From: Gallionella sp.
GTDB lineage: Bacteria; Pseudomonadota; Gammaproteobacteria; Burkholderiales; Gallionellaceae
Length of the DNA stretch: 64,000 bases
Direction: 5' to 3'
NCBI GenBank assembly: GCA_030681375.1
Contig: JAUXWM010000023.1
Coordinates: 1 to 64,000 of the forward strand
The notes beneath the pieces are model-generated. The model worked only from the letters and a program-made list of their open reading frames with translations, had not been told where the DNA came from and did no database searches. A program made the position numbers and the translations under genes. This document shows positions 50,432-59,302 of the stretch, one piece after another. Position 1 is the first letter of the stretch; each line of letters begins with the position of its first letter.

Positions 50432-50461
50432 CGGGAGATGTTTCACGTGAAACATCTCCCG
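50432..50461. promoter_or_regulatory. parS site 3 within a 30-bp perfect palindrome
   Basis: The 16-bp parS core TGTTTCACGTGAAACA (50439-50454) is extended by CGGGAGA on the left and TCTCCCG on the right, giving a 30-base perfect palindrome. It lies 10 bases beyond the topA stop. The extension is GC-rich enough to form a hairpin in RNA as well, but no T run follows. Confidence 0.9.
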
Positions 50462-50470
50462 GTGAATAAC

Positions 50471-53071
50471 TTAAGATTTTTTGACAGTCGCTTTTTTTGT
50501 GGCGGGTTTTACGGTCTTGCTTGCAACTTTTGGCTTTGCCGTAAGCTTGGGTTTAGCCTTGGGTTTTGCAGCGGCTTTAGGTTTGGCTGAGGTCTTGGGC
50601 TTTGCCGCAGCTTTTCTAGTCGTCTTTTTCCCGGTGTCCCCTTTTGCTGCTTTGGCGGCGATTAGTTCAAGCGCCTGCTCCAGGGTAATCTCGTCGGGCG
50701 AAATATCCTTGGGTAGCGTGGCATTGATTTTTCCGTGGCGGGCATAAGGGCCATAGCGTCCGCTGCAAATTTCCACCGTGGTCTTGTCTTCCGGGTGGTC
50801 ACCTAATGTACGCAACACCGTGTTGCCATCCTTGGCTTGTGCGAGTAACTCTACGGCGCGATCAAGCGTGACATCGAAGATGCTGTCCGATCGCGGTATG
50901 GATTTGAATTTTCCATCATGGCCTATGTAAGGACCGAAACGTCCGATATTGACGATGACTTTTTTATTGCTTTCCGGGTGCAAGCCCAGATCACGCGGTA
51001 GCGACAGCAGCTTCAGGGCGCTGGCCAGATCGGCTTGATCTATGGGCATTTCCTTGGGCCAGGAGACGCGTTTAAGCTTGGCTTTGTCGCCTTCGATGAC
51101 TTCGCCAAGTTGCACGTAGTGGCCGTAGGGGCCGCGCAGCAGCAGCACGGTTTGTGCGGTGTCGGGGTGTGCGCCTAGCTCGACGCGAGCGCTGGCATCA
51201 TCTTGCGACTCGCCGCTCACGCTGCGTTTATATTTGCATTCGGGGTAATTGGTGCAGCTGATGAAGCTGCCGTAACGGCTTAGTTTCTTGGCCAGCGGTT
51301 TGCCACATTCCGGACAGGCTTCGTCCAGCAATTCCTGCGGGCGTTCGATATTGGTTTTTTCCTTGATCAAACCGGAAAAACCCTTCCAGAATTCATCCAG
51401 TACGCCTATCCAGTCACGTTTGCCGTCGGAGACCTCGTCCAGTTCGTCTTCCAGCGAGGCGGTAAAGTTGTAATCAACATAACGGGTGAAATGATCGGTG
51501 AGGAAACGTGTGACTACGCGACCCACATCGGTGGGCATGAAGCGCTTCTTGTCGAGAACAGCATATTCACGAGTTTGCAGGGTGGAAATAATGGTGGCGT
51601 AAGTTGAGGGTCGACCGATGCCGTATTCTTCCAGAGATTTAACCAGACTAGCTTCAGTGAAGCGCGGAGGCGGTTGCGTGAAATGCTGTTCGCCGAACAG
51701 CTTGTCTATTGGCAATATATCGCCCTCGGCCAACGGTGGCAGTTTGCTGCCCTGCTCTTCTTCGGCATCGTCCACGTCTTCCATGTAAACGCTAATGAAT
51801 CCAGCAAAAACAAGCACTTGACCATTAGCGCGGAATAGCGTGTCGTCTCCACCCAGACGGATATCGGCGCTGACAGTATCATAACGAGCCGGTGCCATCT
51901 GGCAGGCCAGAGTGCGTTTCCAGATCATTTCGTACAGCCTGGCCTGATCAACGGTCAGGCGGTCGCGCAGGCTGTCAGGTGTGCGCATGATAGAGGTCGG
52001 GCGTATCGCCTCGTGCGATTCCTGAGCATTTTTGGTCTTGCTCTTGTATGTGGGCGGTGTGCCGGGCAGGAAGTCGTCGGAAAAATGTTCCTGAACGTAG
52101 TCGCGAATTTCCTGAATAGCCTCTTTTGCCAGCGTTACCGAGTCGGTACGCATGTAGGAAATCAAGCCGACGGTCTGACCGCCGACATCTACGCCTTCGT
52201 ACAGCGATTGCGCGGTACGCATGGTGCGTTCGGCAGACATCCCCAGTTTGCGCACGGCTTCCTGTTGGAGCGTGGAAGTGGTGAACGGCGCGGCGGCATA
52301 GCGCTGATTGGCTTTCTTTTCAACACGCACGACTTTGGGCGGCAATTTGGCATCAGTCAGTTTGGCATGAATGGCATCGTATTCACTCTGACTGGCAATG
52401 CTCAATTGCTCAAGTTTTTTGCCCTGATACTGAAATAATCGTGCTGAAAATGGCTGAAAATCCTTGTGGCTGTCCATATGCACCGTCCAGTATTCCTGGC
52501 TGGTGAAAGCCTCAATTTGTAATTCGCGCTCGACAATCAGGCGTAAGGCGGGGCTTTGTACTCTGCCGGCGGATAAGCCGGGTCTAATTTTGCGCCACAA
52601 TAACGGTGACAAGTTGAATCCGACCAGATAATCCAGCGCACGTCGCGCTTGTTGTGCATTGACCAGCGGCATGGCAATTGCACGCGGGTTTGCAACAGCT
52701 TCACGTACCGCAGATTGCGTAATTTCATAGAAGACGACACGCTGTAAGCTCTTGTTTTTTAATCCACGTTTTGATTTCAATAGCTCGGCAATATGCCAGG
52801 CAATAGCTTCTCCTTCGCGGTCAGGATCGGGTGCCAGCAGGATATTTTCGGCGCCGGCCGCCGCTTTGGCGATGGCATCCATGTGTTTGCTGTTGCGCGC
52901 GATGGTTTCATAGTTCATCGCAAAGCCATTTTCGGTATCTACCGCGCCACTCTTGGGAACAAGATCGCGCACATGCCCGTAGGAGGCTAGCACCTCGAAA
53001 TCATCACCCAGATATTTCTTGAGTGTCTTGGCCTTGGCCGGTGATTCTACGATTAAAAGATTAAGTGCCAT
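50471..53071 (-). CDS. topA: DNA topoisomerase I, 866 aa
   Basis: TOPRIM start LLIVESPAKAKTLKKYLG; active-site Tyr in GLISYMRTDSVTL near 307-319; one clear 4-Cys zinc finger (CPECGKPLAKKL...CTNYPECKY) and then ribbon-like repeats of the C-terminal type (SGRYGPYARHGKINA). The last 60 residues are a Lys/Ala/Pro tail resembling histone-like tails, frequent in betaproteobacterial TopA. Confidence 0.98.
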   Translation of the reverse strand: MALNLLIVESPAKAKTLKKYLGDDFEVLASYGHVRDLVPKSGAVDTENGFAMNYETIARNSKHMDAIAKAAAGAENILLAPDPDREGEAIAWHIAELLKSKRGLKNKSLQRVVFYEITQSAVREAVANPRAIAMPLVNAQQARRALDYLVGFNLSPLLWRKIRPGLSAGRVQSPALRLIVERELQIEAFTSQEYWTVHMDSHKDFQPFSARLFQYQGKKLEQLSIASQSEYDAIHAKLTDAKLPPKVVRVEKKANQRYAAAPFTTSTLQQEAVRKLGMSAERTMRTAQSLYEGVDVGGQTVGLISYMRTDSVTLAKEAIQEIRDYVQEHFSDDFLPGTPPTYKSKTKNAQESHEAIRPTSIMRTPDSLRDRLTVDQARLYEMIWKRTLACQMAPARYDTVSADIRLGGDDTLFRANGQVLVFAGFISVYMEDVDDAEEEQGSKLPPLAEGDILPIDKLFGEQHFTQPPPRFTEASLVKSLEEYGIGRPSTYATIISTLQTREYAVLDKKRFMPTDVGRVVTRFLTDHFTRYVDYNFTASLEDELDEVSDGKRDWIGVLDEFWKGFSGLIKEKTNIERPQELLDEACPECGKPLAKKLSRYGSFISCTNYPECKYKRSVSGESQDDASARVELGAHPDTAQTVLLLRGPYGHYVQLGEVIEGDKAKLKRVSWPKEMPIDQADLASALKLLSLPRDLGLHPESNKKVIVNIGRFGPYIGHDGKFKSIPRSDSIFDVTLDRAVELLAQAKDGNTVLRTLGDHPEDKTTVEICSGRYGPYARHGKINATLPKDISPDEITLEQALELIAAKAAKGDTGKKTTRKAAAKPKTSAKPKAAAKPKAKPKLTAKPKVASKTVKPATKKATVKKS

Positions 53072-53080
53072 GCGTGTCGT

Positions 53081-53536
53081 TCAATGTAAATGAGTGGAAT
53101 GTAAGGGGGTGAGCAACTCTTCGATCACCAGCGGGCTAAGGTCTTGATGACGATTCCATAGCACAATCAACATGATGAGCTTGAGTTTGTCCAGTCCGAG
53201 AGATTTATGTTGTAGTGCAACAGCGCGATCAATAATGATTTCGCGTTCGATGGCAGAAATCATCTTTTGTTGTTCGGCAAATAACAGAAATTGACGCGCT
53301 TCATCGTCGATGCGCTGGATTTCCAGTTCGGCAAAACAACGTATCCCGGCGTGTGTCAGGGTCGCAGGATAACTATCTGAGTTTTGCAGTTGCAAATCAG
53401 ATAACCAGGTTAATGCTTCGTTGATGTCCTCACCTTCAAAACCGGCGGCAGAGAGTTTGCGCGACAGCTTATCCGGTGCCGGGTAGCTGCCCGCATCGAT
53501 ATAGCTTTCAAACAAGTACATTAAAATTTCAAACAT
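53081..53536 (-). CDS. smg: Smg/DUF494-family protein, 151 aa
   Basis: MFEILMYLFESYIDAGSYPA is the N-terminus of Smg, a small helical protein of unknown function that usually lies between dprA and topA, as here. Length matches the family. Confidence 0.93.
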   Translation of the reverse strand: MFEILMYLFESYIDAGSYPAPDKLSRKLSAAGFEGEDINEALTWLSDLQLQNSDSYPATLTHAGIRCFAELEIQRIDDEARQFLLFAEQQKMISAIEREIIIDRAVALQHKSLGLDKLKLIMLIVLWNRHQDLSPLVIEELLTPLHSTHLH

Positions 53537-53550
53537 GATTTGCGTGGTGT

Positions 53551-54636
53551 CTAGTGAATTCGTTGGAACAAACCACCGGGTAGCGCAGTAATGCGGCCTT
53601 CCAGTTCAAGCGTCAACAGCATGGCGGATAGCTGGCTAACCGTCAAGCCACTGCGCTCACAAAGCCCATCCATACTTACCGGATCGAAGCCGATTCGTTC
53701 CAGCAAATCGGAATCCTGATTTTGCGTGCCGGGCGTTTGCGGCGTGTCGGTATCAATGCGGCGCACGCCGGGCAACTCTTCGAGAATGTCCTGAGCCGTT
53801 TCCGCCAATTTTGCGCCCTGTTTGATGAGTGCGTGACAGCCCTTGCTCTGCGGCGAGTGTATGGAGCCGGGAATGGCGAATACGTCCCTGCCCTGCTCCA
53901 TGGCCAGCCGTGCGGTGATCAGCGAGCCGCTTTGCAGCGAAGCTTCCACCACCAGGCAACCGATACTCATGCCGCTGATAATGCGATTGCGGCGCGGAAA
54001 GTTAGTGGCGACAGGCGGTGTCCCGAGAGGAAATTCCGAGATTAACGCGCCTTGTGCTGCGAGAGCGTGAGCCAGATCACGATTTGCCGCAGGATAGACC
54101 TTGTCCAGCCCCGTTCCAACCACGGCGATGCTGCTGCTCATTCCGCGTAATGCGCCACGATGGGCGGCGGCATCTATGCCGTGCGCCATGCCACTGATGA
54201 TGCACAGGCCTGCATCGCTCAATGACTTTGAAAATTCCTCCGCGTTGTTATTGCCCTGTGGTGTGGCGTTGCGGCTGCCTACGATGGCGAGGGCGGTGGC
54301 ATTCAGTAAATCGCGCCGTCCTTTAACGTACAGCAATAGCGGCGGGTCAGCGATGTTGAGCAGTGCTTGCGGATAGTCGCTATCACCAAGTGTAACAAGC
54401 TGATTCAGATCCTCTTCCAGCCAGGATAACGCGGGCGCGAGCAAATCATCGGCGATGCCCCTGGTGATGGCGGCGGCAACATCTGCCTTGACGTAGCCGC
54501 TGAGTGTGCTGGCTGGCGCAGCCAGAACGGCTTCAGGTGAACCGAATTCCTGTAGCAGACGGCGTGCACCCTCGCCGCCCAGGCCGCGTACTAGACTGAG
54601 TGCAAGCCAAGCCTTGATTGAGTTATCAACAGGCAT
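53551..54636 (-). CDS. dprA: DNA-processing protein DprA, 361 aa
   Basis: Rossmann core with ALAIVGSRNATPQGNNNAEEFSKSLS, GIDAAAHRGALRG, GTGLDKVYPAANRDLAHALA, ISEFPLGTPPVATNFPRRNRIISGMS; a SAM-like N-terminal domain and a C-terminal winged helix. It protects incoming single strands and loads RecA in transformation. It is intact, in contrast to comM in the same window. Confidence 0.97.
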   Translation of the reverse strand: MPVDNSIKAWLALSLVRGLGGEGARRLLQEFGSPEAVLAAPASTLSGYVKADVAAAITRGIADDLLAPALSWLEEDLNQLVTLGDSDYPQALLNIADPPLLLYVKGRRDLLNATALAIVGSRNATPQGNNNAEEFSKSLSDAGLCIISGMAHGIDAAAHRGALRGMSSSIAVVGTGLDKVYPAANRDLAHALAAQGALISEFPLGTPPVATNFPRRNRIISGMSIGCLVVEASLQSGSLITARLAMEQGRDVFAIPGSIHSPQSKGCHALIKQGAKLAETAQDILEELPGVRRIDTDTPQTPGTQNQDSDLLERIGFDPVSMDGLCERSGLTVSQLSAMLLTLELEGRITALPGGLFQRIH

Positions 54637-54665
54637 GTATCAAGTGAAACTAGCGTAGTAGGATG

Positions 54666-55694
54666 TCAGGGAGTGAGGGCGTGATCCATGAGCTGTACGG
54701 GCAGGCGGGTTTGCATCACCAGCGCGTATGAAACCTTTTCAAACACCCGGAACACAAACAGGTAACCGTAGCGCTCATCCGGCATGGCGAGGTCTTTGCC
54801 TTCGTGTTGAACGATACGGCCTTTACGGTACATGGCCAGCACATGACCGCTTTGCAAGCCGTCACGCTCCCCCTTGTTAAGGGTAATAACCGTGTTTTGG
54901 CCGGCCTGCGAAACGCCGCCATATATTGAAATTACGCTGGCCTTGATGTGACTCTCAGGTGCGCGTGGCAGGTAATTGCGAGATTCGATGACGCCGGGAG
55001 TCACCAGGCGATCACCCAGTTTAATTTCCTGTTTGGAATGAGTGACAACGACCGTGCTGATGTCTGCCAATTCCCTGACCTCGACATCGCCAAGATAAAT
55101 GGCTTCGTGGCCGAGTATTTCGCGTGTATCCGGATCAATAAAGGTTTTGCCGGGGCGATAAACCTGCCATTTGTTGCCTGGCTCGCCGGTCAACCCTTTG
55201 GCGTAGGCGATATCGCCGGAACCTAGAATAACCCGTTCTTCATGCAGCCCGACTAAAACCGGGGCGCCTGCCAATAACTCATCTGCAACCACCAGAGGCT
55301 GACTCAAGAAGGGTTCAATAGCTGAAGATGGAATGCTGGGAGTGGCATCGGGCATGCCGACACCTGAGCGGATTTGGGGTGATAGCTTGATGGTATCGCT
55401 TCTGTCGGCAACGGTGCCGCCTATGCTCAATGTGCCGCTGGCGCGATCCAGTACGATTCTTTCCCCCGGATAGATCCAGTGCGGATCCTTAATGCTGTCT
55501 TTGTTCATGCCCCAGATATATGGCCATCTCCACGGGTCGCTGAAAAATTTCCCGGAGATATCCCATAAGGTATCACCTTTGACGACTATGTATTGATCGG
55601 GGGCGTCACTGCGAATCTGCGGGGGAGCTTCGGGCTGAGCAGCAAAAGCCAAAACAGGCAATAAAAAGCAAATCAGCGATATAATCTTGCGCAT
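54666..55694 (-). CDS. Exported LysM-domain protein, 342 aa
   Basis: Signal peptide MRKIISLICFLLPVLAFAA, then a LysM domain (IVVKGDTLWDISGKFFSDPW, about 40-80) that binds peptidoglycan. The rest is of no named domain. The LysM-dprA-smg-topA order is typical of betaproteobacteria. Start at 55694 chosen because the signal peptide begins there; the open frame goes back to a TTG 21 bases earlier. Confidence 0.9.
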   Translation of the reverse strand: MRKIISLICFLLPVLAFAAQPEAPPQIRSDAPDQYIVVKGDTLWDISGKFFSDPWRWPYIWGMNKDSIKDPHWIYPGERIVLDRASGTLSIGGTVADRSDTIKLSPQIRSGVGMPDATPSIPSSAIEPFLSQPLVVADELLAGAPVLVGLHEERVILGSGDIAYAKGLTGEPGNKWQVYRPGKTFIDPDTREILGHEAIYLGDVEVRELADISTVVVTHSKQEIKLGDRLVTPGVIESRNYLPRAPESHIKASVISIYGGVSQAGQNTVITLNKGERDGLQSGHVLAMYRKGRIVQHEGKDLAMPDERYGYLFVFRVFEKVSYALVMQTRLPVQLMDHALTP

Positions 55695-55785
55695 GGGAAA
55701 CCCCGAAAGAGTCAAAGATAAAGGCGCACGGTGTTCCCGTGACGCTTTAAATTCTGCATCTAGTCAATTAAATTAGCAAGCATTT

Positions 55786-56289
55786 ATGGCAATCTTACAA
55801 ATTTTGCAGTATCCGGATGAGCGCCTGCACACAGTCGCGAGTAAGGTCGTGCAGGTCAATGATGTCACGCGTAAATTGGTGCGTGACATGGCGGAAACCA
55901 TGTATGCTGCTCCGGGAGTCGGTCTGGCGGCAACCCAGGTCGATGTGCACGAGCAGGTCATCGTAGTGGATATTTCCGAGACGCATGATCAGTTGATGGT
56001 GTTTATTAACCCGGAAATTCTGCGTCACAGCGGTGAAAAAGAGGGCGAAGAAGGCTGTCTGTCGGTGCCGGGAATATATGAAAAAGTGTGCCGGGCAGAC
56101 CATGTGACGGTACAGGCGCTGGATCAGGAAGGCAAGCCTTTCACCCTGCAGGCTGAGGGATTCCTGGCGGTTTGTATCCAGCACGAAATAGATCATTTGC
56201 GTGGCAAGGTGTTCGTCGAATACTTGTCGCAACTTAAACAAACACGATTGCGCGCCAAGCTGAAGAAGCGGCGCCGCGAAGCGCTGTAA
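55786..56289 (+). CDS. def: Peptide deformylase, 167 aa
   Basis: All three motifs are present: [11 protein letters not shown] (motif 1), [14 protein letters not shown] (motif 2, Cys metal ligand) and [17 protein letters not shown] (motif 3, H-E-x-x-H). Removes the formyl group from new proteins. Divergent from the lysM gene and followed by fmt. Confidence 0.98.
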   Translation: MAILQILQYPDERLHTVASKVVQVNDVTRKLVRDMAETMYAAPGVGLAATQVDVHEQVIVVDISETHDQLMVFINPEILRHSGEKEGEEGCLSVPGIYEKVCRADHVTVQALDQEGKPFTLQAEGFLAVCIQHEIDHLRGKVFVEYLSQLKQTRLRAKLKKRRREAL

Positions 56290-56326
56290 TGTACAAATCG
56301 CGTAGCGAATCGTTTGCCCCCTCGCC

Positions 56327-56354
56327 CACTTGTGGGAGAGGGTTGGGGAGAGGG
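56327..56354. repeat. Dispersed palindromic repeat between def and fmt
   Basis: CCCTCGCCCAC and GTGGGAGAGGG are near-perfect inverted copies separated by TT. Sequences of the type CCCTCTCCC...GGGAGAGGG are spread through many proteobacterial chromosomes. A related fragment, CCTCCTCTCCCGCATGCGGG, lies at about 57406-57425. Confidence 0.55.
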
Positions 56355-56418
56355 AAACGGGCATGACGTTTTTTATAAATTTAGGGGCGGCAATTTGGCC
56401 ATGCCCGTTAGGCTCTCA

Positions 56419-57351
56419 GTGAAAATAATTTTTGCTGGTACGCCGCAATTCGCGGCCAATGCCTTGGTTGCATTGCTCGAAAAGCATCAAGTCGTCGCCG
56501 TGTTGACGCAGCCGGATCGCCCTTCGGGTCGCGGCATGCAGCTTACCGCCAGCCCGGTGAAGCAGCTTGCCTTGCAGCATGGGCTGACGGTCTTGCAGCC
56601 GGACAGTCTCAAGACCGAGCAAGTTCAGCGCGAGATTGCCGCACTCGATGCAGATGTCATGGTCGTGGCTGCCTATGGCTTGATATTGCCAAAAGCCGTG
56701 CTGGAATTACCCCGTTACGGTTGTTTGAATATCCATGCCTCGCTGTTGCCGCGATGGAGAGGGGCCGCACCGATACAGCGCGCGCTACTGGCGGGCGACA
56801 GCGAAACCGGAATCACGATTATGCAGATGGATGCGGGCTTGGATACGGGCGACATGCTATCGCGCCACGCGTGTCCGATCACAGCCGACGACACCGCTCA
56901 GACTTTGCATGACAAACTTGCGCGGATTGGCGCTGACAGCCTGCTTGAAACCTTGGGTTTACTGGAAACAGGTAGTTTGCACCCGGTCAGACAGGATGAC
57001 AGTGCTGCATGTTATGCGGCTAAGTTACTTAAGGGCGAAGCGCAGATTGACTGGCGGCAGGACGCGCAACAGATAGTGCGGGCGGTACGTGCCTACAATC
57101 CTTTTCCGATATGTCAGGCCAGTCTGAATAATGTGGTTTTAAAAATCTGGCAGGCGGGTATATGTTCGGATCAGTCTGGCAAGCCGGGTGAGGTATTGGC
57201 AGTGGATAAGCAGGGCATTACTGTTGCCTGCGGCAAAGACGCGGTGCTGTTAACCGTATTGCAACGTCCTGGCGGCAAGGCGCAACCGGCTGTGCAGTTT
57301 CTGCAGGCGATGCCGATTCGTGTTGGCGATAATTTTTCGATAATCGAATGA
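56419..57351 (+). CDS. fmt: Methionyl-tRNA formyltransferase, 310 aa
   Basis: KIIFAGTPQFAANALVALL, DVMVVAAYGLILPKAVLELP, NIHASLLPRWRGAAPIQRAL and the C-terminal domain (IVRAVRAYNPFPIC) are those of Fmt. The GTG at 56419 gives the family N-terminus with AGG 7 bases upstream; an ATG at 56401 would add six residues. Together with def it forms the formylation cycle. Confidence 0.96.
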   Translation: MKIIFAGTPQFAANALVALLEKHQVVAVLTQPDRPSGRGMQLTASPVKQLALQHGLTVLQPDSLKTEQVQREIAALDADVMVVAAYGLILPKAVLELPRYGCLNIHASLLPRWRGAAPIQRALLAGDSETGITIMQMDAGLDTGDMLSRHACPITADDTAQTLHDKLARIGADSLLETLGLLETGSLHPVRQDDSAACYAAKLLKGEAQIDWRQDAQQIVRAVRAYNPFPICQASLNNVVLKIWQAGICSDQSGKPGEVLAVDKQGITVACGKDAVLLTVLQRPGGKAQPAVQFLQAMPIRVGDNFSIIE

Positions 57352-57464
57352 GTATAAGAAGTAACCCAATCATGATAAAACTAACTATGCTCATTTTCTT
57401 GCCCACCTCCTCTCCCGCATGCGGGATAGGCGGCGAACGACTCACCATGCGGGTCACAGCCTAA

Positions 57465-58730
57465 ATGCATAATATTCAACTCGCCGCCCTGCAGATTGTT
57501 CAACAAGTAATGGTGGACGGGCGCAACCTCAATCAGGTGCTGGATGAATCATTGCGCAGAAAATCGGTCTGGACACCCGCGCAGCGTGCGGCTCTGCAAG
57601 ACTTGAGCTATGGCACCTTGCGTTTTTACGGTCAATTGAATGCTGTGCTTGATTTGTTGCTGCATAAGCACATGACGGATCAACGCATCACTTATTTGCT
57701 GTTGGTTGCCCTTTATCAATTGCAATACACCAAGGCGGCGCAGCATGCGGTAGTAGATTATGCCGTGCGTTCGGCAGATATTCTGAATCCGAAAATCAGG
57801 GGCCTGGTAAATGCAATTTTGCGCAATTTTTTGCGCAATCAGGCCGACTTGCTTGTGCAGGCTGCGCTTAAGCCTGAAGGTCAGTACAGTCATCAGCAGT
57901 GGTGGATAGACGAGCTCAGGGCTCAGTATGGTGAGCGTGCTGCCGCGATACTCGACGCCGGAAATCAACACCCGCCGATGACATTAAGGATTAATCAGCG
58001 GCATGGCACGACAGCGGATTATTTAGCGCAATTGGCAGAGCACGGCCTGTCTGCCCGGCTCATAGCGCCGGATGCGCTGCAATTGGACAAGCCGGTGTCA
58101 GTCGATAAGGTTCCCGGGTTTTTCTCCGGCAGGGCGTCGGTGCAAGATGCGGGCGCACAATATGCTGCACGCGTGCTGGACGTTCACGACGGCATGCGCG
58201 TGCTGGATGCGTGCGCGGCACCGGGAGGCAAGACCGCGCACATTCTGGAGTTGGCCGATGTTGAGATGGTTGCATTGGATAAGGATGAAAAGCGCCTGAC
58301 GCGCGTAGCAGAAAATTTGCAACGTCTGGAATTGTCAGCAACGCTATTGGTCGGAGATGCCGCCCAAGCCGAAGACTGGTGGGATGGAAAACCGTTTGAA
58401 CGTATTCTGGCCGATGTGCCCTGCTCCGCCACCGGCGTGGTGCGCCGCCACCCTGATATCAAATGGTTGCGCCGTAAAAAGGATATCGCCTCTTTTGCTG
58501 CACAACAGTCCGGTATTTTGCAATCACTGTGGCCGTTATTGGCGCAGGAGGGTAAGTTGCTTTACGCCACTTGTTCTATTTTCAAGCAGGAAAATCAGGA
58601 CATTATTGACGAGTTTCTGAAAAAAAATCCGGGGGCGCAACAACAGGCAATTGGTCTGCCTGACGGGGCTTTATTGCCAAACGATGAGCATGACGGATTT
58701 TTCTATGCCTTGCTGCAAAAAACTGCTTAA
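57465..58730 (+). CDS. rsmB: 16S rRNA (cytosine967-C5)-methyltransferase RsmB, 421 aa
   Basis: NusB-like N-terminal domain (about 1-135). SAM site VLDACAAPGGKTAHILELA. Catalytic Cys residues in ADVPCSATGVVRRHPDIKW and LLYATCSIFKQEN. 114 bases after fmt. Confidence 0.97.
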   Translation: MHNIQLAALQIVQQVMVDGRNLNQVLDESLRRKSVWTPAQRAALQDLSYGTLRFYGQLNAVLDLLLHKHMTDQRITYLLLVALYQLQYTKAAQHAVVDYAVRSADILNPKIRGLVNAILRNFLRNQADLLVQAALKPEGQYSHQQWWIDELRAQYGERAAAILDAGNQHPPMTLRINQRHGTTADYLAQLAEHGLSARLIAPDALQLDKPVSVDKVPGFFSGRASVQDAGAQYAARVLDVHDGMRVLDACAAPGGKTAHILELADVEMVALDKDEKRLTRVAENLQRLELSATLLVGDAAQAEDWWDGKPFERILADVPCSATGVVRRHPDIKWLRRKKDIASFAAQQSGILQSLWPLLAQEGKLLYATCSIFKQENQDIIDEFLKKNPGAQQQAIGLPDGALLPNDEHDGFFYALLQKTA

Positions 58731-59295
58731 AGCCTTTCTGGGGCTGTCCTTATCGATGTGGCTGTTTGCCGCAGCGGCTTACGCAGATGGAATAGACGTA
58801 AATAAGGCGGAAGTGCGGTTGGGTGAGGACGGCTATCAGCTGGCGGCAGACTTCAATGTCAACCTGAGTTATACGGTTCAGCAGGCCTTGTCGCTGGGCG
58901 TGCCGCTCTATTTTGTAGGTGAATTTTCGCTGACGCGTTCGCGCTGGTACTGGCTGGACGAACAAGTGTTTCAGGCTGAACAATCCGTCAAGCTTTCATA
59001 TAACGTCCTTACCCGCCAGTACCGTATTTCACGCGGCGCGCTGTTTCAGAACTTTGCCAGTCTGGATGAAATGTTGCGTATTCTTGAGCGGCAAAACTCG
59101 GCGCTAATTCCTTCAGAAGTGATAAAAAAAGAGGCCAACTATGTTGCGGCGGTGCGTTTGCGCCTGGATACCCGGCAGTTGCCTAAATTGATGCAGGTGA
59201 ATGTGCTGACCAGCAAAGACTGGGACCTGGATTCGGGCTGGTATCGCTGGGTGATGCGTCCGGCCGATGTACGCAACTCGGGCAAGGCGGAGTGA
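58705..59295 (+). CDS. Exported DUF4390 protein, 196 aa
   Basis: Starts inside the last codons of rsmB (26-base overlap). N-terminal KKLLKAFLGLSLSMWLFAAA is a signal peptide, likely cleaved after AYA. The mature part matches the DUF4390 pattern (ADGIDVNKAEVRLGEDGYQL; FSLTRSRWYWLDEQV; LSYNVLTRQYRISRGAL). It usually precedes ntrY in betaproteobacteria, as here, so a role in that signalling unit is possible but unproven. ATG codons at 58684 and 58690 are alternative starts. Confidence 0.88.
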   Translation: MPCCKKLLKAFLGLSLSMWLFAAAAYADGIDVNKAEVRLGEDGYQLAADFNVNLSYTVQQALSLGVPLYFVGEFSLTRSRWYWLDEQVFQAEQSVKLSYNVLTRQYRISRGALFQNFASLDEMLRILERQNSALIPSEVIKKEANYVAAVRLRLDTRQLPKLMQVNVLTSKDWDLDSGWYRWVMRPADVRNSGKAE

Positions 59296-59302
59296 GGGCG
59301 CA